Source: JBGPBY01 sp041481485
Lineage (GTDB): Bacteria; Acidobacteriota; Terriglobia; 20CM-2-55-15
DNA length: 18,098 nt
NCBI GenBank assembly: GCA_041481485.1
Contig: JBGPBY010000089.1
Location: 1 to 18,098, forward strand
Direction: 5' to 3'
The translations under genes were made by a program, and so were the position numbers. The notes under the pieces were generated by a model, which did no database searches, had not been told where the DNA came from, and saw only the letters and a list, made by a program, of their open reading frames with translations. How positions within the stretch are numbered: position 1 is the first letter of the stretch; every line of letters starts with the position of its first letter. Below, piece by piece: positions 1 to 7,935 of this stretch.

Positions 1-32
1 AAATTGTGGGCGGTCATAGACCGCCCCTACAG
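1..32. repeat. REP-like palindrome, right half of a REPIN-like element
   Basis: GGGCGGTC-ATA-GACCGCCC is a perfect 8-bp stem with a 3-nt loop, preceded by AAATTGT and followed by CCTACAG. It matches the right half of the complete element at 11796-11879. The window edge cuts it, so the left half may lie upstream. It ends 15 bp downstream of the permease stop codon. Confidence 0.85.
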
Positions 33-47
33 TGGGCGGCCGGGAAG

Positions 48-1487
48 TCACCGCGATCCACCAATGTGAATTCCCAGAACCGGCCACCAGAAAGCCGCGC
101 AAAGCAACAGAGTGATCCACGACACTGCAGCCATGATGGAGGCCGGAAGGAGAACCTTCTTCATCTGAAGGTGACCAGACGAATACGCCAGGGCGACCGG
201 AGGTGTGCTCATGGGCAGCGCATAGGCAAGTCCCGACGCTGATGCGACCGCATATACAACGACCTTGGGATCAAGCGCAAACTGGCGTGCGATCGACATT
301 CCGATCGGCACGATAATGGCAACCACCGCCGAGGGGCTCATGGCTTCCGCGAGAAGAATGGAAAGCAGCGAAAGCGCAACCATGAGCATCCACGGAGAAC
401 TAAGATGACTCACGATGTAACGTTGAGTGAACCAGAGTCCGGCCCCCGTTGAGCTCAGCACGGAACTGATCGCAATCGAACCGCCATACATCAAAATGAC
501 GCCCCATTCCATGCGTTCCTGAAGATCCTTCCACTCCACTACCCGGAACATGAACAACAGCACCACCGCGAGAATCGAAATCGACGCCATTCCGAACTGA
601 GCCCCAAAAAAGATCCAGCCCGCAATTGCGGCGAGCATCAGCAGCGCAAGAAATTTTTCTTCCATCACGGGCCGGCCGCAATCGTGAATCTGCTCCTCAA
701 TCGCTGTATCGGCTTCTGCGACCGTATCGATGTCGATGGCAAAGAACCGCGTCAACAGAAAGTAGCAGAACACGAACAAGACAAGAACAACCGGGAGTAT
801 GGCCAGCGTCCACTGCGAAAACGTAATCGTTGCGCCAGTCGCCTCATGCAGCAGTCCGACGGCCAGCGCCACGCGGGCGCCGCCGAGCATCGTCGCAATG
901 CCGCCAATCACGCATCCCCAGGCCATCGCGAGAAACAGTATCGTCCCATAGGACGCCTTTCCCGGATCCAGCTTCAGCCGCTTGCTGATGATCACCGTCA
1001 ACGGGAACATCATCGCCGCCACGGCATGTTCGCTCATGACGAAGGAGAGCAATGCCGACGTCAGCATGATATGCAGCACCAGCCGGCGTGGGGACTTCGC
1101 GCCGCTCTTTAACAGATGCAATGCAAGCCGAGTGGAAAGCCCGGACTTGAGCAGGGCGGTTGCAAGGATGAACACCCCCATGATGAAGAACACGGGTTCC
1201 GAACCGAAATACGCAAAGGCCTCCTTCGTCGACATCACGCCGAGAAGGGGTGGAGCAACCAGGGCGAACAGCCCGGTGACGGGAAGCGGGAGCAGTCGAG
1301 TTACCCAAAGAACAAGGCAGGTGAGAAATATAATCAGCGCACGAAATCCGGCAACGGACAGGCCTTCCGGAGGAGGCTGCCCGTAGAAATAGTGCAGCGC
1401 GAAACCGAGAAACATGAACACCGGAAAGCGCCACCATCTCGACAGAACGACGATAGGAAGCGGACGCGTATCGATTTTGACTTTCAT
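48..1487 (-). CDS. SLC13/DASS-like anion permease with altered SNT motifs
   Basis: This is a polytopic inner-membrane protein of 479 aa with about a dozen hydrophobic stretches, within the normal SLC13 (divalent anion:sodium symporter) length. The two inverted-repeat halves each keep the family layout. The first hairpin region has FVMSEHAVAAMMFP (about 149-162), and the second has AEAMSPSAVVAIIVP (about 380-394). A late LPMSTPPVALAY segment resembles the TPPN-type helix. In well-studied members both hairpins carry Ser-Asn-Thr, which helps bind Na+ and carboxylate; here they read SEH and SPS, so neither substrate nor coupling ion can be assumed. Its ATG overlaps the upstream radical SAM stop by one base (TGATG), so the two genes are translationally coupled. 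Family assignment is solid; citrate, succinate or sulfate specificity is not supported. Confidence 0.88.
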   Translation of the reverse strand: MKVKIDTRPLPIVVLSRWWRFPVFMFLGFALHYFYGQPPPEGLSVAGFRALIIFLTCLVLWVTRLLPLPVTGLFALVAPPLLGVMSTKEAFAYFGSEPVFFIMGVFILATALLKSGLSTRLALHLLKSGAKSPRRLVLHIMLTSALLSFVMSEHAVAAMMFPLTVIISKRLKLDPGKASYGTILFLAMAWGCVIGGIATMLGGARVALAVGLLHEATGATITFSQWTLAILPVVLVLFVFCYFLLTRFFAIDIDTVAEADTAIEEQIHDCGRPVMEEKFLALLMLAAIAGWIFFGAQFGMASISILAVVLLFMFRVVEWKDLQERMEWGVILMYGGSIAISSVLSSTGAGLWFTQRYIVSHLSSPWMLMVALSLLSILLAEAMSPSAVVAIIVPIGMSIARQFALDPKVVVYAVASASGLAYALPMSTPPVALAYSSGHLQMKKVLLPASIMAAVSWITLLLCAAFWWPVLGIHIGGSR

Positions 1488-2638
1488 CAGGCTGGTACGA
1501 CGCGCAAATGCCGCCGGAGGCTTGCCAGCCCAAAACGCAATGCCCGGCCCGCGCGTGTTTCATAGAAATTTTTCAGCTTCAAATGGTGTCTCGGGGATTC
1601 GCTGGAAAAGAACCGCGCTTCCAGAGAGGTCAGGACGACATCGTACTGCTGCACCCAGTGGGGATTGATTCGAGTGCGCACCAGACGCTCGTAAAGGTGC
1701 GCATAAATATCCTGAACCTGTTCCGGAGTGGCGGTCCACCGGCTGCGCAGACTCGACCCCTCATACGGCGGAAAGAACGCCAGTACCGGAACGACTCCGC
1801 GGTCGATCAGCAAGTCGATGCTTTTGCGGGTTTCTTCCAAAGGCTCAAAGCCAATCACAAGATGAGACAGCACCGCACCGGTTGGAAAAATTCTGGCTGC
1901 ATACGCAAGAGCCTCCAGCTGACGCTGTTTGTGTTTTTCAAAATCCTGCCGCGGTTCGTCGCTGGGATTGAAGAAGTCGGAATCGTAATAGAGAGCATCC
2001 ACACCCATGGCGTAAGTCGTATCGATCCACTCGTCGGTTGCGGGTGGAACCAAATCCAGGGAAATCAGAATGCTCAAATGTTTTCGAATCTGGGTCACCC
2101 ACTTTTCGAGGCGTTCGACTCCGCCATCTTCCGTATCGACACGACCTGAAGACAACGACACGACATCGCATCGCTTTTCCCTTTGAACTATTTGAATCGC
2201 CTCGACCAGATCGCGAGGAGTAAACGGTGGGTGCTGGGACAATTCCCGCGATGAACCGCAGTACCGGCAAGACAAGCCGCTGCTGCCGAATCGGCATGGG
2301 TGTGACGGATGCACCGCGATGAAATCGCCGTGAACGGTCACAATGTCAGAAACAAGAACTCCTGATGACGTCCTTTGCTGATAGCTTCGAAGCGGAGGCG
2401 TCCACTCGACAGGTACGGATTCTTCGCCAACGATTTCGAGAAAGAATCGGCCATCCCTTTGCTGCAGTGTGAACAGAGTTTCGCTTCCGTTGGCATTGAG
2501 ATGGACACTCACCGGCATGCGTTCGGGCAAGACCAGATGGACCAGTCCGAAAGGATTCGCCAGCGGACGGGGAAGATCCTTTCCCGCACGGATGCCTTGA
2601 TAGAAGAGTCTCAGCTTGAGAAGCGCCAGGTTCGTCAA
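1487..2638 (-). CDS. radical SAM protein with CX8CX2C cluster motif
   Basis: A 383-aa protein with a cysteine cluster HPCRFGSSGLSCRYCG at residues 113-128 (C115, C124, C127). CxxC followed by G fits a radical SAM [4Fe-4S] site, but the first spacing is eight residues instead of the usual three. Downstream text fits a TIM-barrel radical SAM core: EAIQIVQREKRCDVVSLSSG, then LSILISLDLVPP, then VLSHLVIGFEPLEETRKSIDLL. About 110 residues precede the cluster and match no domain I recognise. The proposed start is a TTG at 2636-2638; an in-frame TAA lies a few codons upstream, so no longer start exists, and the ribosome site is weak. It is the first gene of a two-gene unit with the permease. The reaction and substrate are unknown; a modifying enzyme paired with a transporter is an inference only. 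Confidence 0.82.
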   Translation of the reverse strand: MTNLALLKLRLFYQGIRAGKDLPRPLANPFGLVHLVLPERMPVSVHLNANGSETLFTLQQRDGRFFLEIVGEESVPVEWTPPLRSYQQRTSSGVLVSDIVTVHGDFIAVHPSHPCRFGSSGLSCRYCGSSRELSQHPPFTPRDLVEAIQIVQREKRCDVVSLSSGRVDTEDGGVERLEKWVTQIRKHLSILISLDLVPPATDEWIDTTYAMGVDALYYDSDFFNPSDEPRQDFEKHKQRQLEALAYAARIFPTGAVLSHLVIGFEPLEETRKSIDLLIDRGVVPVLAFFPPYEGSSLRSRWTATPEQVQDIYAHLYERLVRTRINPHWVQQYDVVLTSLEARFFSSESPRHHLKLKNFYETRAGRALRFGLASLRRHLRVVPA

Positions 2639-2948
2639 ACCGGTAAATTATCACACGAATAAATCGAAATTCTTTATCCGTCTTTCTGCAGGCGCGGTCT
2701 ATGACCGCGCACAATCCGTCTGGCTTGCGACGCAACTGGAAAGGAAGCCGGGCGAGGTCTATCAAGGTGTGACGGAATGCGATTCCGAACACGCCCAAGT
2801 TCCTCAGGAGCCGAATCCCAAACCTTGCCAATTAATTGCACTTAATGAAGAAAACTTCAGTAGAACCGGCGGAAGCCGCGCAGTCTACTGTTTCCCAATA
2901 AGAGTTTCGATCAGAGAAAAACAAAGAACTTCTAAACCGGGGGTACAT
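2639..2948. other. 310-bp intergenic region between divergent units
   Basis: This stretch separates the leftward radical SAM unit from the rightward receptor gene. The receptor frame stays open back to 2616, but nothing in the translated stretch resembles protein, and a signal peptide begins at 2949. It contains a REP-like palindrome at 2692-2710. I see no convincing paired -35/-10 boxes for either direction. A run of G (GGGGG) sits five bases before the receptor ATG and may act as a poor ribosome binding site. Confidence 0.6.
2692..2710. repeat. diverged REP-like palindrome with paired base change
   Basis: GCGCGGTC-TAT-GACCGCGC is a perfect 8-bp stem. Compared with the window's usual GGGCGGTC-TAT-GACCGCCC, the second base pair is flipped from G-C to C-G on both arms, so pairing is kept. 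It is followed by ACAATCC, resembling the ACAATT/GCAATT that follows the left half of the complete element. Confidence 0.7.
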
Positions 2949-5900
2949 ATGACGGAAACTTCTCAGCGGCGCTTCATTTTGTTTTTAGTTTGCGTGATCC
3001 TTCTCACCGCTGTGGATGTGTTTCACGTCGCGGCCGTTGGAGGAAGCATCTCCGGAACAGTGAAAGATCCATCGGGCGCAATCATTCCAGGCGCAATGGT
3101 GACGGTGAAGAACACGGCACAAGGCACCGTGGTCAAGGCAACCTGCGACGGGCAGGGCTTCTACACGTTTCCGAATCTCCCCGTTGGGAAGTATGACCTG
3201 ACCGTCGAGGCCAATGGATTCAAGGTGCAGAAAAAGTCCGGCCTTGCCATCGACGTCGACACGGCGCTGGAGGTGACAGCAACACTCGAACTTCGTGAAA
3301 TCAGTTCGGAAGTTTCCGTCGCGGTCTCTGCTGAAGCCGAAGCCATTCATGTCGAAACGATCAGCACGCAGCTCGGAGAAGTGCTGAACACCACGGAGAT
3401 GACTGCAATTGCGCTCAATGGACGGAGTTTTACAGACCTTCTCGCATTGCAGCCCGGCATCGTCCCGACGTCAACCCAACAACCGGACTCCATCGTCATG
3501 GCGGGAGCATCCGTCGCGATTGCTCCGTCGGGTGGATTGAATCCCGGTAACCAATCCATCAGTGGACAGCGCGAAGATGCGAACGGCTTCATGGTCAATG
3601 GAGGCGACGTCAAGGAGCTGATGAATGGCGGAACGACCAGCGTGCCCAATCTCGATTCCATTCAGGAGTTCAGGATCCTTACCAACAATTTCGATGCCGA
3701 GTATGGCAATTACAGCGGCGGTGTTGTGAATGTGGTGACAAAGGCTGGATCCAACATGGTGCATGGCAGCGCCTTTGAATTTCTGCGCAATACGGCGCTG
3801 GATGCGCGCAATTTCTTTTCTCCCGAGCGCGGATTCTTCCGGCAAAATCAGTTCGGCGGAACCTTCGGCGGCCCCATATCGAAGAACAAGCTGTTCTATT
3901 TCGCAGACTATCAGGGCACCAGAAACACCGAAAGCGTGGACACCGGATTGATTTCCGTTCCGTCGCTTGCCAACCGCAGCGGGGACTTTACCGATCAGGC
4001 GTCATCGCTGACCGGAACCGTCATCAGCCCGTTTTTCGCGAGCCAGCTGTCGTCGAAACTGGGATACAACGTCACGGCCGGAGAGCCGTACTACACGCCC
4101 GGCTGTGTCAGCCCGATCGACTGCGTTTTTCCGAATGCATTCATTCCTCAGAATGTCTGGGCGGAGCCATCGAAGAAACTGCTGAACTACATCCCGAGTC
4201 CAAACCAGGGGGGGACGTCGTTCTCAACCGCATCGCAGGCGAGAATTCTTGCTGACCACAAGGGCAGCGGCCGCCTGGATTTCAACAGCACCTCATTGGG
4301 AAACCTGTCGGGCTATTACTACTTCGATCAGTATCATCTGAACAATCCGTATCCTAGCGGACAAGGCGGCGCTTCCGTTCCCGGATTCAATGCCCTGAAT
4401 TTCGGCCGTTCACAACTGATCAACATCGGACAGACGAAAACATTCGGCGCTTCGACCGTCAATGAATTCCACGTCAGCTTCATGAGAAGCGCCAATATCA
4501 TTGGAGATCCAAAGGGAGGACTGGGCGTCACTTTGTCCTCTCAGGGATTTGTGACAGGGCCTGGCTCGCCGGGCATCGTGGTTCTCGCCCCCAAAATCGA
4601 GGGAGTCGAAAACGTCGTCTTCGGTTCATTTGTGATGGGCATGCCGGTAACGAATCTGGCCCAGGCGAACAATACCTATGTTTTTAACGACACGATGTCC
4701 AAGGTAATCGGGGAACACACGGTGAAGGCAGGCTTTGAATTCAGCTTCGAACAGGTGAACGTGAACCCGGATGCGGAATTCAATGGTTCATTTGCATTCT
4801 TCGGCTCTGAAACCGGGTCCGATTTCGCCGACTATCTCATTGGCATTGGCAGCAACTACAACCAGGCCGACTCCATGAGTTTTTACGGAAGGCATAAGTA
4901 TGCCGCTGCGTTTGTACAGGACAGCTGGCATGTGAAACAAGGCGTCACGCTGAATTACGGCATTCGCATGGACATGATGCGATATTGGTACGAAAAGTTT
5001 AACCAGATTCCAACGCTTGTTTTCGGAGAGCAATCTCAGGTTTTCCCCGACGCTCCGGCCGGCGAAGTGTATCCGACTGACAAGGGCATCCCACGAACGC
5101 TGGTTCCCGGAAAGGAAAGTGTTTCACCGCGAATCGGGCTGGCCTGGTCGCCGAATACAAAGGACGGTTGGGTTCACAGAATCACCGGCGGACCGGGCAG
5201 GCTGAGTATTCGAGCCGGCTTTGGAATGTTTTATTCCGTGATCGAAGGCAACACCATTGCGATTGACGAACCTCAGCCTCCCTACGGCCTGAGCTATACC
5301 AGCCCCGGCCCTCCGTTATTCGCGACTCCGTTCGTGAATGCCGCGGATGGATCCACTCACGTTCAGCCATTTCCGCTGACGTTTCCTCCGTTGTCCACTA
5401 ATATCAACAATCCAACGAGCGGTATCGATTTCACGCAGTTTCTTCCAATTGCCGGCATGACCACGCCGAACCACACGAACACCTTTCCGTACAATGAAAA
5501 CTACTTTCTGACAGTGGAGCGCCAGATCGGCACGAACACGCTGCTAAGCGTGGGTTATGCAGGATCACAGGCATATCATCTGCTGGTGGTGTACTCCGCG
5601 AATCCGGGAGATCCCTCACTGTGTCTGTCGCTGAGCAACCCCGCGGCAGTAAAGCCTGGTACGCCGACCTGCGGCCCATTCAGCGAAGATACGCAATTCA
5701 TTCGAGCGAACGGCACTGTTGTAAACGGCACGCGTGGTCCGCTGGGATCCGCTTTCAGCAACGATGACTATGAATCCAGCATTGGCAACTCCGGTTACAA
5801 TTCCTTTCAGGCAAGCCTGAGGCACAGCGACAGGCCGATCGATTTCTCGTTGTCGTACACATTCAGCAAGTCCATCGACACCGCTTCCAGCATTTCAGAT

Positions 5901-6506
5901 CCTGTCAATCCATACAACTTCAGTCAGACGCGTGCACTCTCGTCATACGACTTGAAACATAACTTTGTCGCCACCTATCAGATTCCCTTGCCGTTTGCTC
6001 AATTGTTTGGAAAAAACAACAGACTCGCTTCCGGATGGTCGATCACCGGCGTCACCCGGGTCAGTTCGGGATTTCCCGTAACCATATCGGCCGACGGCGA
6101 CAACTCGCTGACAGGAAGCATTCCCAATGGCGTGAACAACAAGAGTCTCGATTTACCGGATCAGATCCTGGGGCCATTAAACCTGAACAAGAATCCTCGC
6201 AATGGCCTGGAGTATTTCAACACTTCACTGTTCAGTGAAAATGCGCTGGGTACGCCTGGCACAGCGTCGCGACGTTCCTTCTATGGTCCGGGAATGATCA
6301 ATTCGGACCTGGCTCTGTCGCGCAATTTCAGAATTGCGGAAAGCAAATCCCTGGAATTTCGCTGGGAGACATTCAACACGTTCAATCACGCGCAGTTCTT
6401 CGGTCCGGCCGCCGTCAATGGGGATATCGACAGCGATTTGTTCGGACAAGTCGTCAGGGCGGCGCCGCCAAGACTGATGCAATTCGCGTTGAAGCTGAGT
6501 TTCTGA
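2949..6506 (+). CDS. Oar-like TonB-dependent outer-membrane receptor
   Basis: An 1185-aa outer-membrane beta-barrel receptor, long as expected for the Acidobacteria carboxypeptidase-regulatory-type group. Residues 1-30 form a signal peptide (RR, then a hydrophobic FILFLVCVILL core, cleavage near HVAA). Residues about 31-113 are a CarboxypepD_reg-like fold (GSISGTVKDPSGAIIPGA, then GFYTFPNLPVGKYDL). A plug follows, with ALNGRSFTDLLALQPG, ISGQREDANGFMVNG and NNFDAEYGNYSGGVVNVVTK. The rest is barrel, ending in LMQFALKLSF with the terminal Phe needed for outer-membrane assembly. The start at 2949 was chosen because it begins a signal peptide; the upstream open frame (2616-2948) is non-protein-like and includes a REP. 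No TonB, ExbBD or SusD-like partner is in the window, so the ligand cannot be named. The 187-aa gene follows after 37 bp and may be co-transcribed. Confidence 0.93.
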   Translation: MTETSQRRFILFLVCVILLTAVDVFHVAAVGGSISGTVKDPSGAIIPGAMVTVKNTAQGTVVKATCDGQGFYTFPNLPVGKYDLTVEANGFKVQKKSGLAIDVDTALEVTATLELREISSEVSVAVSAEAEAIHVETISTQLGEVLNTTEMTAIALNGRSFTDLLALQPGIVPTSTQQPDSIVMAGASVAIAPSGGLNPGNQSISGQREDANGFMVNGGDVKELMNGGTTSVPNLDSIQEFRILTNNFDAEYGNYSGGVVNVVTKAGSNMVHGSAFEFLRNTALDARNFFSPERGFFRQNQFGGTFGGPISKNKLFYFADYQGTRNTESVDTGLISVPSLANRSGDFTDQASSLTGTVISPFFASQLSSKLGYNVTAGEPYYTPGCVSPIDCVFPNAFIPQNVWAEPSKKLLNYIPSPNQGGTSFSTASQARILADHKGSGRLDFNSTSLGNLSGYYYFDQYHLNNPYPSGQGGASVPGFNALNFGRSQLINIGQTKTFGASTVNEFHVSFMRSANIIGDPKGGLGVTLSSQGFVTGPGSPGIVVLAPKIEGVENVVFGSFVMGMPVTNLAQANNTYVFNDTMSKVIGEHTVKAGFEFSFEQVNVNPDAEFNGSFAFFGSETGSDFADYLIGIGSNYNQADSMSFYGRHKYAAAFVQDSWHVKQGVTLNYGIRMDMMRYWYEKFNQIPTLVFGEQSQVFPDAPAGEVYPTDKGIPRTLVPGKESVSPRIGLAWSPNTKDGWVHRITGGPGRLSIRAGFGMFYSVIEGNTIAIDEPQPPYGLSYTSPGPPLFATPFVNAADGSTHVQPFPLTFPPLSTNINNPTSGIDFTQFLPIAGMTTPNHTNTFPYNENYFLTVERQIGTNTLLSVGYAGSQAYHLLVVYSANPGDPSLCLSLSNPAAVKPGTPTCGPFSEDTQFIRANGTVVNGTRGPLGSAFSNDDYESSIGNSGYNSFQASLRHSDRPIDFSLSYTFSKSIDTASSISDPVNPYNFSQTRALSSYDLKHNFVATYQIPLPFAQLFGKNNRLASGWSITGVTRVSSGFPVTISADGDNSLTGSIPNGVNNKSLDLPDQILGPLNLNKNPRNGLEYFNTSLFSENALGTPGTASRRSFYGPGMINSDLALSRNFRIAESKSLEFRWETFNTFNHAQFFGPAAVNGDIDSDLFGQVVRAAPPRLMQFALKLSF

Positions 6507-6543
6507 GCACAACGAATTCGAAATCTGGGCGAAAATACCAAAT

Positions 6544-7107
6544 GTGAAAATCGCGTTCGTTCGAACCCAGGGACAACCGGATCGGGTGTACGTCACACGA
6601 ACAGACGGCACGGAAACATCATGGTCATTTCCGACCTTCGGAAGTTACGTCCCGCACGATCTGGTTCATCTGGTTGTGGAAACCGCATTCGGACTTCATC
6701 ATGGATTCTGGGGACGCGTCGATGCCGGAGTGGACGTTGCGCGAATCAATGCGGAAGCCAATCGTTCCGGTGGCGCAAATAAGTACGCAAAGTTTGGAGC
6801 AGATCAATCGGATCTGTTTGTCGCAGAGATTCTCGCCGCAACCCGGTGGGCGGACGGAACGCTCCCGGATGACGAACTGGTGAGAAGTATTGAAGACACC
6901 TGCAGCAGTCAATCTCTGCGTTCTCCACGAACTCTTTCTGCTGCAAAAGTTCACGAGGTGCGAAACACCCTTGACGTTCTCTGCGGGAGATGGATCGAAC
7001 TGCTGCCGAAAGGTGCATTGAATCTGTCGTTCGATCCCGCAAATCTGGAATCCAGCTTTAAATCTTTGGGGGGTGGCCGAAGGCCGGGTGAGGGGTACCA
7101 CACGTAG
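6544..7107 (+). CDS. conserved-looking hypothetical protein, C-terminus repeat-derived
   Basis: I do not recognise a named family for this 187-aa soluble protein. It starts at GTG 6544 (MKIAFVRTQGQPDRVYVTR), 37 bp after the receptor stop, with only a weak ribosome site. The N-terminal half contains SYVPHDLVHLVVETAFGLHHGFWGRV, where histidines and acidic residues cluster (about 38-62) and could form a metal or active site; that is a guess. There is no signal peptide or membrane helix. The last dozen residues (GGGRRPGEGYHT) are encoded by the inverted copy of an intergenic repeat that begins near 7068, and the TAG stop lies in the same palindrome. The native end was probably just before it, or another stop was lost. 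Codon use resembles its neighbours, so I think the gene is real. Confidence 0.68.
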   Translation: MKIAFVRTQGQPDRVYVTRTDGTETSWSFPTFGSYVPHDLVHLVVETAFGLHHGFWGRVDAGVDVARINAEANRSGGANKYAKFGADQSDLFVAEILAATRWADGTLPDDELVRSIEDTCSSQSLRSPRTLSAAKVHEVRNTLDVLCGRWIELLPKGALNLSFDPANLESSFKSLGGGRRPGEGYHT

Positions 7108-7170
7108 ATATTGCTACTTGTGGTACCCCTCACCGGCCGCTGCGCGGCCCCCTCTCCCGTTGGGAGAGGG
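7068..7170. repeat. head-to-head pair of CCCTCACC/GGGAGAGGG repeats forming a long palindrome
   Basis: An inverted, shortened copy (about 7068-7100) faces a forward copy (about 7120-7170). The junction forms a 21-bp stem, 7087-7107 with 7114-7134, having one mismatch and a 6-nt loop ATATTG. The forward copy then adds GGCCGC-TGC-GCGGCC and a perfect 9-bp hairpin CCCTCTCCC-GTT-GGGAGAGGG (7150-7170). The third copy lies at 11252-11298. The left copy overlaps the end of the 187-aa gene. It may stop transcription from the receptor side, but only ATTTCTT follows the hairpin, so termination is uncertain. Confidence 0.85.
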
Positions 7171-7266
7171 ATTTCTTGATTCGCATTCCTTCACAACCTC
7201 ACAGATCGCGCCTCCAACCTCCCCTTTATCTCCGTAATTTGATAACGTCTCTCTCGAACTGGAATC

Positions 7267-7935
7267 ATGGAAATCCCGATTTTCCCTTTGCCGCTCGTCA
7301 TGTTTCCCCATGTCATCATCCCGCTGCATATCTTTGAAGAGCGATACCGGCTGATGATCAATCGCTGCATCGAGACATCAGAAACCTTCGGAATCGTATT
7401 CATCCCCGCCGGGTCGACAGAAGACGAAACCGCCATCCGCCGTGTGGGTGTCAGTTCTAAGGTCATCCAATTCGACCGACTCGAAGACGGCCGGCTTAAC
7501 ATCATGGCTGCCGGGGAAAAACGATTTCATGTGCGCCGGTTCACAGGAAATTCCCCGTTCTGGAAAGCGGAAGTGGAGTTCTTTGACGATGACCACGAAA
7601 GTAGCGACGAACTTCAGGAGTCGTACACCGAAACGGTTCGGCTCTACCGCGAGGCCAGCACACTTGCGGCAAAACTGCGCGGGGTGGCACTCGATGAAAT
7701 CCGAATTTCAGAATCCCCGGAATTATTGTCGTACATGGTGAGCTACGTCCTTGGTGTGGAGCCCGAACCGAAGCAGGAGTTGCTCGAGATGACTTCGACG
7801 ACGGGACGACTGAAATCGCTCGCAGTCTATCTAGAAGATGCTGTTCAACGTCTCAACGGGCAAATCGCCCGAGACCAGATTAGCGAGAAAGTAAAAGGAA
7901 ACGGACATCTCGGATTGCCTGGGAAGAAGACTTAG
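7267..7935 (+). CDS. stand-alone Lon substrate-binding (N-terminal) domain protein
   Basis: A 222-aa cytoplasmic protein starting MEIPIFPLPLVMFPHVIIPLHIFEERYR, which is the hallmark opening of the Lon N-terminal (LON_substr_bdg) domain. The domain fills residues about 1-200 and includes GIVFIP, RVGVSSKVIQFDRLEDGRLNI and GEKRFHVRRF. A helical tail (YTETVRLYREASTLAAKL) follows. No AAA+ Walker motifs and no Ser-Lys protease domain are present, so it is not Lon. Such stand-alone proteins are widespread and their role is poorly defined; binding unfolded or specific substrates is suggested by homology only. The stop codon overlaps the convergent permease stop by four bases (7932-7935), so the two transcripts must run into each other. 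Confidence 0.9.
   Translation: MEIPIFPLPLVMFPHVIIPLHIFEERYRLMINRCIETSETFGIVFIPAGSTEDETAIRRVGVSSKVIQFDRLEDGRLNIMAAGEKRFHVRRFTGNSPFWKAEVEFFDDDHESSDELQESYTETVRLYREASTLAAKLRGVALDEIRISESPELLSYMVSYVLGVEPEPKQELLEMTSTTGRLKSLAVYLEDAVQRLNGQIARDQISEKVKGNGHLGLPGKKT

Noticed and set aside
684..1112. 142-aa plus-strand frame opposite the permease
   Set aside because: Composition is Gln/Arg/His rich, as for antisense shadows of a membrane protein gene; the minus-strand frame has clear homology.
2616..2948. 111-residue N-terminal extension of the TonB-dependent receptor in the open frame
   Set aside because: It lacks protein-like composition, includes a REP palindrome, and a proper signal peptide starts at 2949.
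7267..7935. Complete Lon protease
   Set aside because: Only the N-terminal substrate-binding domain is present; no ATPase or protease domain follows in any frame.
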